A stretch of DNA of 64,000 bases, taken from positions 1-64,000 of the forward strand of contig CAJQUW010016865.1 in assembly GCA_907163375.1 (NCBI GenBank), read 5' to 3'. Below, piece after piece: positions 54,768-64,000 of this stretch. Below the pieces are notes generated by a model, which saw nothing but the letters and a program-made list of their open reading frames with translations, was not told where the DNA came from and ran no database searches. Every line of letters begins with the position of its first letter. Position 1 is the first letter of the stretch. The DNA is from Prostheceraeus crozeri (taxonomy: Eukaryota > Platyhelminthes > Polycladida > Euryleptidae). Made by a program: the position numbers and the translations under genes.

Positions 54768-55600
54768 GTTCGCATCGGATACGGCAACAGCTTTGTTTGA
54801 AAATACCGGAGAGACTCAATCTGATATAGCAGAATGTGTCGGTTTCAGCAAATCTTGTGTATCGAAGATCATCAAGTACGGAAGGCGGAAGTTGCGAACT
54901 GAAGTAGCAACTGTGGTTGTAGCGACAAGAAGCTGGACCATGACATTCAGGAACTTCAGATTATTAGCGGAAATAACCCAAAAAATCTGTTGTCCGAGAA
55001 ATTCAATACCAAAATGTGACCACGAGGCGAAATTAGTCTCAGGACTGTCCAACGAGGCTAAAATGAAGGTGCATACGTAGCTAAAGTCGCCAAAGCCACT
55101 TTTGAATTCTAATCCGTGAAGAAGCGCTAAAATTTGACCATAGTTAATCGCAGTTGGACGATGAAGGACTAGAAAGCAAGTCATTTGGAATGATGAAACA
55201 TCCATGGAGCCACTGGACTCTTATCATAACTTTGTTCGATTTTTTAGCGGTTTTCCTGTGACTTAGTCCAGTTCCTCATGTTAGTACAAACTCAAGTGTC
55301 TAAAGAAACTTTGATAATAGCCGGCAAATCAAGGCAATGAGTAACCTGACAGAAGGCTATTCATCTGTTACTGTTCTAAATGAACAAACTTTATTTAATT
55401 TACTCGTATGCATGCTCATGTATTTGCCGAATGCCGATTGGATTATTAATGGGTTTCACCCATGATATTGCAACAAAATTCAGATCCAGAAAAAATGCAA
55501 TTGTGAAAGCACCACACCAAAAAAATGGAACGTTGGCCGAACCAGAGACTGATGGGAACTAGGCTTAGGTCCCTTTTTAATTTGATGGACCGAATTCGAT
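54768..55600 (+). pseudogene. Decayed Tc1/mariner transposase
   Basis: The ORF at 54793 has a Tc1-type helix-turn-helix: ETQSDIAECVGFSKSCVSKI, like SQRDIAxxLGVSxSTVSRI. About 390 bp later, in another frame, VIWNDETS (55180-55203) matches the catalytic VIWTDES box. A weak WPNQ...MDRIR at about 55530 is where WPxQSPDLNPIE...R is expected. The order and spacing fit one transposase broken by several frameshifts and stops. Only the first two matches are firm. Confidence 0.55.
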
Positions 55601-58337
55601 TATCGCGGTTATTAGAATATTTCTTAGGTTTCTTAAATTCATTGAGGAACAGAATACTGATAGATCGCGCTATCTCCAAGAGTTGGTTATTGGAGTTTCA
55701 ATCGCGTAAAATAACTAGTCAAAAAGTTCACAATTCTCTCAGCCCGCGCGTAAAATGGCAGCACTGCTTGTAGTTCGATGTGGTGTATACTGACTCAGAA
55801 AGTAACAAGCTAGCTGAGTACCAGTTCCCACCAATTTGAGATTTTTAAAGTAAGACTGAAAATTGTAGTGTGCCAAGTACGTTAGATATGTAAGCTGTCT
55901 TGCAACTAAATTGCACGCAATTTCATTACCATCGCCGTGGCGTTGCGGTACAGTGTTCACTGTGCATTCATGAGACCTTGGTCAGGTCAAGCCGAAGACT
56001 TTTAAAATATGCACAATCTGCATAATAAGAATGGGATAGATAACAACTCAGCCAGGAAAGTCATAGAGCCAGTAGAAAGGCTCCGCTCCTAATGTGCGTC
56101 CAAATGTAAACACGACTTGATCATTTTTCCATTTTTTCACGTCTCCCCCGTCCTTATGTCATCTTGTATAGCCGCTGCATGTAATTTGAGCTGTGCTGAA
56201 CTTGAGCCTTCTCATGTCCATCTTCGCCACCCTCCCGGTATGAAAAAAGTTTAAAAAGAACTCATACAAAATTTTTGTTAATATTCTTGAAAGTTTTCAA
56301 TTTATGTAAACATTTCAAGTTAACATATTCCTTGTTGTCGATGGATCAGGGACCTGCGCAATTTCTCATGATAATATGTTTCCCGACAACATGTTTTCAT
56401 CAGGATCTTTGGCAGACGTGATAGGTAACATGAATCACAATTAGCAGATAACATTGATAGATAATGAATCATTATTTCATGTCGGTGGAAGTCTGAGAAA
56501 GTCTTTATCTATGAAGCTCTTCAAAGAGGTACCGATCATGACAAAACTGATCATTAGCGCTTTTTATAGACCGTGGTCCACATGATGCGATAAATGAACG
56601 ATGAAGTCAGCATGCAGTGGGAGATAATCATTAATCTGGGACTTTTTGAGCTTCTCAGTCTAAGATCACGATTGCGGTTCGCTAATGCTACAGTGGGATA
56701 CTCGTTCAATGGGTATTGGTGGCAACATACCCTCCGATATTAGTCATGAAATTTAAAGCAACTATGTTCGCGTGCGTTTTTCTTGATCTATGCTGAAATC
56801 CGCACTCTATTTGCACAATTGTCTGCGGACAATCAAACAATAAACTTATTAAATTAGTTGAGAATGTTTTTTTATTTGTCAGCATGCCTACCCATTCATG
56901 TTGCGTCCAATTTGACTTGATTGACCCTTGATTCGTCTGACATTCGTTTCACATTAAGTGAAAACATGTCAACTCGAGCTTTAGAAATTATCTCGGAAGG
57001 CAAGCAGAACTTTATTAATAATCCTGCTTTGCAATGTATCACAGGAAAGGAATCACCATAAATTCACCACATCAGTTTTAGAAAATGAACTGAAAATCCT
57101 TAGCCTAGAAATTAAAGTCGCCCTGAATTCGACCCGACACGACACTTTTGCAACAAAAGTCAGCAACATTAGCAACGAAAGTCTCGCCACCATATGCTAC
57201 GAAAAATATAAAGACTTAATAATTAAGGTGCACTTTGTGGCGGTTAGCGGCTACAGAAGATTCCTGATTTTCAATTGAGACATGATGGACAAGATAGATT
57301 TAAGTTGTTTTCGAATTTTTGGCGACGCTTTGACTGGGGATTTATGTATAGTGTAGTCATATGTTTGCGTCGTAATTTTTACCATATCATGCCTCAAATT
57401 GTTGGACGGAATACCAAGGATGGCGGAATGTCCAAAATATAATTTTAAAGGAGGATTTAACTAAAATCAAACATAAAACTATCGCGCTGGAGCTTTTTTC
57501 ATGTTTGGCTTTATATCTGAAATATAAGAGAAAAATGGGATTATTGCATTATTCAGTAAAAGGAGGGCAAAAATGTCTAGGCTTCGGATGACTAGATTCA
57601 AAGATTTATTCCAAATTTCTGAATTTAACCAGTATGATATAATGGTTCAATTCGGAAATTCGGAAAGATATTGCATATCATTATTCTGAATGCGGATGAG
57701 GATGCAGATCAATGGCGATTTTGCAAACATTTAAATTGCACTGTATTATATGCTCATCATTCTTTGGTTAGACGTGCAAAGCAGTTATGGCAACAAATTC
57801 AAACAACTATTCGTCGGCTATATTCCACTTCTTCCGGTTGCGAGAAAGAGATTTGAGACTTCAAGAATTATTGCTGTGTATAAGCAAATGTTTAGTCAAA
57901 CAAATGCTTCATACATGAGAAATTGTCGCATAGGAAAAGTAGAAAGCTCTGTTTTCCCTATCTAAATCAACTTAAGAAAATCACGCGACATTATGTCAAT
58001 AATCTAAGACGAAAGTGATCGCGTGGCTTCTCTATTCATTCTCTTCATGCTGTTTGGAGGCAATAAGGTTATATTTTTTTTTCATTTCTATGATATGACT
58101 TAGAGCACAAGATCTAGCTTCCATGGAGCCTGTTGAATGTTAAATTTGCAACCAAAATTAACAAAATCAAATAAATATCCAACATTTCGCTTTTTATTAT
58201 GCACCCAGTAGAATTGAGTAGTAACTCGACATACTCCGAATACCATCCCGATCAATAACGAAAGCGTGGAAGTTGTTATCGATATTAGTTGAATATATAT
58301 ATCGATATATGTTGAATACGATATTATCTATCTGGAA
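55601..58337. other. Host noncoding DNA
   Basis: No supported gene. Confidence 0.45.
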
Positions 58338-58754
58338 TCCCGTATCTCAAGCAGCTGCTCATCCGAACCGGAAATCATGCGCCGCATCGACCTAGCCCGC
58401 AGAACCTTTGGCCGCCTTTGTCGCGTCTGGCGAAACAACAAGGTGCGCCCGAAACCTTAAACCAGGATATTGGATACTTGTGTGCTTCCGGTTCTGCTAT
58501 ATCGCTGTGAAACTTGGTGCCTCTCCGTCAACACGGCAACTCGTCTAGACACCTTTCACCGCTCCCTTCTCCGTCGAACCCACACCATTCGCTGGTACCA
58601 TCGTGTGTCGAATGACGATCTGTATGCCAATGCTGGTGTCTCAGCGCGCCTGAAAACCATCGTCCGTCGAAGAAGGCTTCGGCATCTCGGTCATGTTGCC
58701 CGCCTTGGCGCCGATGCCACCGCGAGACACATCCTCATAATATCTGCACACTGA
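58338..58754 (+). pseudogene. Non-LTR retrotransposon 3' fragment
   Basis: Translation gives EIMRRIDLARRTFGRLCRVW, an in-frame TAA, then DTCVLPVLLYRCETWCLS, LDTFHRSLLRRTHTIRW and RRRRLRHLGHVARL. This is the conserved region after the reverse-transcriptase domain in many LINE endonuclease-RT proteins. The segment is more GC-rich than its surroundings and ends near 58754. It is truncated and carries a stop, so it is dead. Confidence 0.8.
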
Positions 58755-60754
58755 CTGGCACTAACCCGCTAATGACCAGCGTATCATTTGAAAGTAAGAG
58801 TAGAGTCAAAGCTCGTTAATTAAGACCATAAATGACAGACTTTAAATGTCTCAATTATCGAAACTCTTTATTAAACAATAGCTTATATATGCAAAAGATA
58901 CAAAAAATGCCTTGGTCGTATGATCTTAATTAACCGAAATATTAATTATCCGTGTCCAATTAACGAGCTTAGACTGCCTTTGTTTCAAAAAGTTCTTTTT
59001 TCAAATGCTATTTGCGGGCGTTCTAGGCATCGTGCGAGGTCATTAATTTAAGCGCTAGGATAACGTTGCGAAAAAGGCAGCAAGAGCTGCCACTCGGCAT
59101 AAATGGGTGAACTGCGTGAGTATTGAGAGCTAAATTGTCATGCGAATTCCATCATTAATTCTGTCGTGCTAAGGCAAAAAACTGTAAATGCATTTTACAT
59201 CATTTACTAACAAATACTCATTCCCAAAATTGGAAACTCCGATGTCTACATTGAGGATAAGTTTACAATATGTGCACTTACATTCCAATTGCTAGGGCGC
59301 GACGTCTAGGATATTGTTCGATACATACAATGAAGACGAGTTATTGATGCCTAATTATATTCCATTGTGAGATGAAAGAGATGTCAGTAGCGTCATGATG
59401 AGATGACTTGCATTAGAGAAGCACTCAAAGCTTTGCAGAGAGACAGCTCTACCGAAACATTCCAAGCCTGACGAGTATATGACCATACATGATCGAGAAT
59501 TGGTTGCATTTCAAGATGCTTTTTTTTGGCAAAATATGCCAAATATACCTCCACGATACGGACTAAAAAATCTTTTGGCAATATGCAGTTTAACGAATTC
59601 TACGCAAAGAATTCTACCGTACCTATGAAAAGAAGAAGATGAAAAGGAAAAAATCAGTCACATGATGTGGCTTTGCAACTGATTACGCCTTGATGAGAGG
59701 AAGAAAATGTAAGAACAGATAATTACTATACAAGTTGAAGTTGGGGAATGAAGATATGGGATATTGGTTGTTACTTAAAGAGGCAATCGGAGGAAACTGC
59801 GAGTATTGGACGTCAAGAAAATTGGCTCTCCAGTATTCTGCTGCAAAAAGAATGCTACTTTAGTGTTGAGTTTTTGAACCACTTTACTATGAAAAGTACA
59901 TCGAATGAAAATGAATTTGTTCTTTTCATGATATTTTTATAATGTTTATAATGTTCATCATTTTCGTTTATATTCTTAATTATTTGTTCTCACAAAATCA
60001 CACTTTTATTTAAGAGAGGACTCACAAATCATTGACGTTTCATTGACACAGTCAGCACTCACTGATCGATCTCGTCGTCTTGAAACGCCTTCCACAAGCT
60101 ACCGAAATTGGTTTTTATAGTCAACAATGATTTCTGAAGAAATTACTCGATAAGACTGAACTGCACCAGAAAATTGAATGTGGCGTATTTCTCATCACAC
60201 CAGCCTCAGAATTGTGTGACAGAATACTGAAGTTTAAATGTTTGACATAACTATCGCTGTCAAATGTTGCATTAACCAACTAGGCGACAGGAGCCTATAA
60301 GTAGTTGGAGTCTGGAGAAATATATCTTTGATAGTCTCTAATTAAGCACTCACACAAGAAAACGTCCATATTATTTTTATGTTGTGAATTGGTTTTGAAG
60401 TTTGATTCTGGTAAAGGAAAATTTGTTGCAGTGTCACCGGCTCCGGCACAACCGATTTCGTGGCGGAACCGGTTCTGAAGCAGCACAGGAATGAAACACT
60501 TTTGTCAAGAAGACGAACTAGGTAGAATTCGGCAGACGTGAAGTTTCACAGTGGCCATAGGTGATACATCTTTTTTTGTGAATGTCTAATCTTCGGTCTC
60601 GTTCCTTAATTAAGGAAAATCGTGCTGACTTACAAGTTGTACTCAGGACAAATCACAAGATGGGTATTGGATGAATTCTTCCCCTTCCTAATCGTTCATG
60701 TAGAAATGTGTAGACAGTAGTAATAAAACGCGAACACCCAAACTGCGCCCCCCC
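58755..60754. other. Host noncoding DNA
   Basis: No supported gene or repeat family. Confidence 0.45.
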
Positions 60755-60786
60755 TGTCAGACTAGGGCGGCCGCCCTAGTCCGACA
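60755..60786. repeat. GC-rich long palindrome
   Basis: A perfect 22-bp palindrome (60760-60781) centred on GCGGCCGC, extended by TGTC/GACA arms across single mismatches. Part of it (CCTAGTCCGAC, 60775-60785) recurs inverted at 61013-61023. It marks the start of a GC-rich stretch with a 22-bp tandem (GCTGGCGTGGTGTGC, about 60871-60914). Confidence 0.85.
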
Positions 60787-60985
60787 CCTAGTTTCTTCGA
60801 GTCCGACTCCCCCCTTCTGGAACGTCAGAGGTTGGAGTTGCCAGAGGTTGTTCGTGGTGCGCTCCCCAAGCTGGCGTGGTGTGCTGGCTAGGCTGGCGTG
60901 GTGTGCCGGCCAGTTTGGAATTTCGGTGCGAGACCACTCCCATCGTGTTTCTCGTCAAAAGTTGGGTTAACAAAATTTTTTCACT

Positions 60986-61356
60986 CCCCCTCGGGAGAGG
61001 TGGCTTGACGTGGTCGGACTAGGTCGTGCCTTATATCAATCGAAAGCTAAGAGTGAGAGAAATTGAATGGCGGTAATCCCATCTCAATCGGTTCAGCCGT
61101 TCAAAAGTTAGAGCCATTTCAAGATTTTAGTTCAGACCTCGGATTTCACGAAAAAATCCTAAGTGTCAGAGTGACTTTGTATGGGGAAAATTAAAAAATT
61201 TTCCAAAGTGTCGAATTTCGACCTGGGACCTTTACCAAAACATTTTTCATCAAATTTCTCCGACCCCCCCCCCTCGGGAGAGGTATCTTTCAACTCTACT
61301 TCTAGTGGACGGATTGAGACGTGTGAGGTCTCATTTGAAAGCTTAGGATGAGACGA
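60986..61356 (+). promoter_or_regulatory. Upstream region with duplicated GC-box motif
   Basis: CCCCCTCGGGAGAGGT occurs at 60986-61001 and 61269-61284. Each is followed 40-55 bp later by GAAAGCTaaGAGTGAGAG or GAAAGCTTAGGATGAGA. The duplicated module precedes the first gene of the right-edge cluster, so it may be regulatory. Confidence 0.45.
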
Positions 61357-61447
61357 ATTCAGTGGAGACTCATGTGAGTGTCTACCTTTCTCCGTTTCTG
61401 CTTCCGAAAGGCTATAATTACAGGCAAGTGGATTGCTACCGTACACA

Positions 61448-61933
61448 ATGATGACCGACCTCCCGACATCGTGGCGTGTGGCAAGAGACCTTGGATATTC
61501 ACTCCAAGATATAGAAACTGTCACACATCCCAATGAGAATATCAAGGCTGGTAATTTAGTTGAAAGACTCATGGATTTGGATGAGCATACCATGACTCGA
61601 AATTTGGATAGAAGTTGGATAGAGGATTTCTCCATGTCAAACTGCAGCGAAAGGAGGGTGATAGTGGAGCGGTATGGAAAGACGGCGACATTTGCTGATG
61701 ATAAAAGTCCTCCGAACAAGAAAAGTGACTTAAGAGAGAAGTTGGAGCAAGAGACATTTAAATTATTATGTGAACGTAAATGTATAGTATGTTTTCAACG
61801 GGAAACGTCCCTTCTCACCCTACCATGTGCTCATACCGTTCTCTGTTCTTCATGTTATGCGACATTGAAAACTAAGCGTTGCCATCTTTGTTCTGAAGAA
61901 ATCTATTCAACTGCCAAGGTCTATCTCCCATAA
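61448..61933 (+). CDS. Death-fold-like plus RING finger protein
   Basis: The first ATG is at 61448. An acceptor-like TTACAG at 61423 leaves the frame open upstream, so an earlier exon is possible. Residues about 5-60 (PTSWRVARDLGYSLQDIETV ... LVERLMDLDEH) follow the death-domain pattern W..LAR.LG...DI..I; a UBA-like fold is the alternative. The C-terminus is a clear C3HC4 RING: CIVC, LPCAH, LCSSC, RCHLC. RING ends of this form occur in IAPs and in viral IAP-like E3 ligases. No BIR domain is visible. It leads a compact same-strand cluster. Role inferred: ubiquitin ligase acting on cell-death signalling. Confidence 0.7.
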   Translation: MMTDLPTSWRVARDLGYSLQDIETVTHPNENIKAGNLVERLMDLDEHTMTRNLDRSWIEDFSMSNCSERRVIVERYGKTATFADDKSPPNKKSDLREKLEQETFKLLCERKCIVCFQRETSLLTLPCAHTVLCSSCYATLKTKRCHLCSEEIYSTAKVYLP

Positions 61934-62103
61934 TGGGAAACAACGTGATGCTATTATCCAACGAGAATCGTCGTCCAATGAAAATCAAGCATTTCTATAT
62001 AAATAGCGAGCCTTCCACAGTGAGAATCATTCCATCGTTGAATCGCACGAGTGACGGACGCACATTTTCTCTCTCTAGTTCCCTATTCTATTATCCAACT
62101 AAA

Positions 62104-62848
62104 ATGGTAAGTCGCTACTTCCCTCCCTCTCCTCCCTTGAACGTAAGCTTAATACAATCTTTTTCATTTTCAGGCATCTACTCCATCTGCTGCACTAGTA
62201 GGACAAAATGGCGGTCAGACGTTACAAGGTTCGCTACGGTCAGATCATCTACAACTGAGGCCAGTGGAAGAAACAACCAAGGTACATAATCCTACACCGC
62301 TACAGCGTAAATTTAAACAAGTCTTGCGTTATGACGATCATAGCGCAGTACTACAAACGGGAATGATCCCTTCCACGGATGTCAAGATAATGCGCAATCA
62401 GTATTGGGACTACATACTGATCCCCGTGAGTCCGTACATTCGTCACCAACTTGACATTATTGAGGAGTACGTGACATCAAATATGGACATTCCTACTCCT
62501 CTTGCTCAAGAGTGGAAGGCGAGAGATGACAAGGATACTCCCTATAGAAAGATTTGGGATGGTAATAAAATTTGCCTACCGGTATCACATTGGTGTACTT
62601 ACTATAAGAAGGAGGGAGATCATTCAACATCCATCACATGCGACGAGCTCGGAGAAGGTACTTTGGATATCCTTTTCAAAGTGAATGGGCTATATTATGG
62701 TCGGCACAAGGATAATAAAATAGCCTCTCTCTCCATGCATATGGAATCCATCCTATATATTCCAAAACCACCCAACGTGGATGATATAATTGATCAAATC
62801 CTTAACAGCAGTGGTACGAAGCGCAAGTCAGAGAAGAATGCTGGCTAA
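62104..62848 (+). CDS. Unknown protein, spliced directly after its ATG
   Basis: ATG at 62104-62106 is followed at once by GTAAGT. A 67-bp intron ends in TTTTCAG at 62173, and 224 codons plus stop follow in phase. The protein starts ASTPSAALVGQNGG. It contains YWDYILIPVSPYIRHQLDII, ICLPVSHWCTYYKKE and GTLDILFKVNGLYYGRHKD, and ends in a basic KRKSEKNAG. I recognise no family; the beta-rich centre could be a nucleic-acid-binding fold. Its stop overlaps the next ATG by 11 nt, a virus-like economy. Confidence 0.65.
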
Positions 62849-63038
62849 AAACGCAAATCAAAGAAGGAGAATTACTAGTCCTTTCCTAACTCTACCCTAT
62901 GACAATTCGCTTATGTGTTTTGAGTGTCGTAGACGTGGTCTTATTAGATACATTTTACTTCTTCGTTGTCATCATATCATTTGTGTATTTTGTCGTGAAA
63001 AGCATCGATGTAATTCTTCATTTTGTGATATGTTATAG
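62838..63038 (+). CDS. Small RING-like zinc protein
   Basis: 66 residues, starting at the ATG that overlaps the preceding stop. A basic N-terminus (NANQRRRI) is followed by a C3HC4-like array: CFEC, LLRCHHIICVFC, RCNSSFC. The spacing is tighter than in a standard RING, so a treble-clef variant is possible. It may be a second E3 ligase or a zinc-binding accessory protein. Confidence 0.5.
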   Translation: MLAKNANQRRRITSPFLTLPYDNSLMCFECRRRGLIRYILLLRCHHIICVFCREKHRCNSSFCDML

Positions 63039-63090
63039 AACGTTTCCTTAGATGTGTAAATTTCCGTTTTAGGCTTCTATCATCATTTTT

Positions 63091-63621
63091 ATGGATTGTG
63101 AGGGTGAACCTGTACAGGAGCTCAGTGCTATTGCTATGAACAATTGGGCATATCAGATTGTTAGTGTCTATCATCAACAAGCCAACTGTGATCCCAATGT
63201 TGATCAATGGGCGAGAAAATACATTCATGGACTTAATCTGAAATATTTGCAAGACTATGGCTTTTCTTGTGAGAGTGCTCTTCTTATTGACTTTAAACGA
63301 TGGTTAGCTGCTTTCAATGTTATACGCATCTTTTGTAATGATCCTACTAAGGAGAGGAAAGTATTTCCCAATCTAATCATTAATGATATTTTGCTCCCAC
63401 CTTGGGATAGTAGAGTGAATCAACACTATCATGAAGTCACAAAACGTTTTGAGGATTTGTGTGTTCCTATTTTGTCTGTTCGTTGTAGTAGCTACGTTCA
63501 TAACCAATGCTTCTTTCCTCCTTACCTTAACACTGCCAAAGTCCTGTATGGTTATCATTTCTCGCTGTATGACAGTTACCAGCTGTATCTATTTTATCTG
63601 TTTCAAACCATTGATTTATAA
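63091..63621 (+). CDS. Putative DEDD-type exonuclease-like protein
   Basis: The reading begins IIIFMDCEGEPVQELSAIAM, where D-x-E and a following hydrophobic strand look like Exo I of the RNase-H-like exonuclease fold. Acidic residues that could complete the site occur later (LIDFKRW; SLYDSYQLYLFY), but I cannot align them surely. A TTCCGTTTTAG acceptor-like site lies at 63062-63072 and the frame is open from there, so splicing into it is possible. 176 residues, ending QTIDL. AATAAA follows at 63643-63648. Confidence 0.5.
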   Translation: MDCEGEPVQELSAIAMNNWAYQIVSVYHQQANCDPNVDQWARKYIHGLNLKYLQDYGFSCESALLIDFKRWLAAFNVIRIFCNDPTKERKVFPNLIINDILLPPWDSRVNQHYHEVTKRFEDLCVPILSVRCSSYVHNQCFFPPYLNTAKVLYGYHFSLYDSYQLYLFYLFQTIDL

Positions 63622-63744
63622 TGCATGCTTGTTACACTTATTCAATAAATGTTATTATGAGAAGAGTTGTTGTTTTCATGCAATGGATGGGTTAGTTAAA
63701 GGGCGATCATGTCTTTCTCAAATGACTGTGGAACATTACATTTT

Positions 63745-64000
63745 CATAGACAAAGTTAAAAAGGAGCTGTTCAAGATTATGTGATAAATTTCCATAAAGA
63801 TGAGACCGACATCGAAGCAGTGATCGATGATGCTAGCACTCTATTTCTAGAGTTAATGAATACATTCTCTGATAGCATTGTAATGGCGCGATTAGTTGCG
63901 AAAATTAAGTTTAGTCATTTTGGAAAGGAAGAGGTGGAAAGTCGCTCTTTCCATTTTGCTTCTTATTCAATGGAAGTTGTAGATCACCCCGAAGAATTTT
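63745..64000 (+). CDS. Start of a further gene, cut by the window end
   Basis: From about 63760 one frame stays open to the end: VINFHKDETDIEAVIDDAST, SIVMARLVAKIKFSHFG, SRSFHFASYSMEVVDHPEEF. It has no early ATG, so it is probably an exon. The pattern of a K-rich strand followed by a FHFAS-like strand recalls the region before the catalytic part of Polinton-type PolB (compare 17850-18060), but the resemblance is weak. Confidence 0.4.

Noticed and set aside
61159-61719. 186-codon minus-strand ORF
   Set aside because: It is antisense to the RING gene, has no domain, and its composition reflects the opposite strand.
63643-63784. Reading on past the stop at 63621 as one gene
   Set aside because: A stop and an AATAAA separate the segments, and the frame from about 63760 is different; the 117-codon ORF at 63431 is in a shadow frame over most of its length.

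Overview
This window is nuclear DNA of an animal, probably a marine invertebrate; I cannot name the phylum. The evidence is spliced host exons with canonical GT/AG junctions, an intact rhodopsin-class GPCR with lophotrochozoan-like features, piggyBac, Tc1 and non-LTR elements, and long gene-poor tracts. Most of the flanking DNA is moderately AT-rich. One block, 6673-26340, is far more AT-rich and gene-dense.

Layout. 1-413: inverted repeat around a Tc1 transposase fragment. 732-838 and 5180-6133: minus-strand host exons. 1988-4987: a 3.0-kb piggyBac element with TTAA ends, a three-exon transposase and one frameshift. 6673-26340: a 19.7-kb Maverick/Polinton-type (adintovirus-like) element with terminal inverted repeats of 0.8-0.96 kb. 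From about 14.4 kb two gene arms diverge. Leftward: fibre-like and coiled-coil proteins, a pVI-like protein, double-jelly-roll major capsid, a membrane-segment protein, phospholipase A2 and integrase. Rightward: zinc-finger protein, membrane protein plus first packaging-type ATPase, protein-primed DNA polymerase B, an unknown protein, penton and a second packaging-type ATPase. An adenain-like protease lies at the left and a membrane protein at the right. Together these cover replication (PolB), integration, capsid building, maturation, genome packaging and membrane entry. Protease, PolB and one small gene are broken, so this copy looks endogenous and decaying.

26341-60754: host DNA with few genes. 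It holds a truncated LINE (27.4-28.2 kb), a tRNA-like relic, a GPCR (47120-48472), a decayed four-unit repeat array 3' of it, a Tc1 relic and a second LINE relic. 60755-64000: a GC-rich palindrome followed by a compact same-strand cluster of at least five ORFs (death-fold/RING, two unknown or RING-like, exonuclease-like, one cut by the window edge). It looks like the start of another large mobile or viral element.

The most striking signal is a family of about 18 tiny GC-rich double hairpins scattered through the Polinton. The typical unit is 28 nt: two short stems with mostly 3-nt loops. Stem sequences differ between copies while pairing is kept. Filled and empty sites inside the element itself (the two terminal repeats, and the tandem copies) show precise gain of 28 nt plus a duplicated AT. 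Copies sit in frame inside coding regions and supply some start and stop codons. They resemble in form the double-hairpin elements of Allomyces mitochondria and the in-frame palindromic elements of Rickettsia; I know of no report in an animal Polinton or adintovirus.
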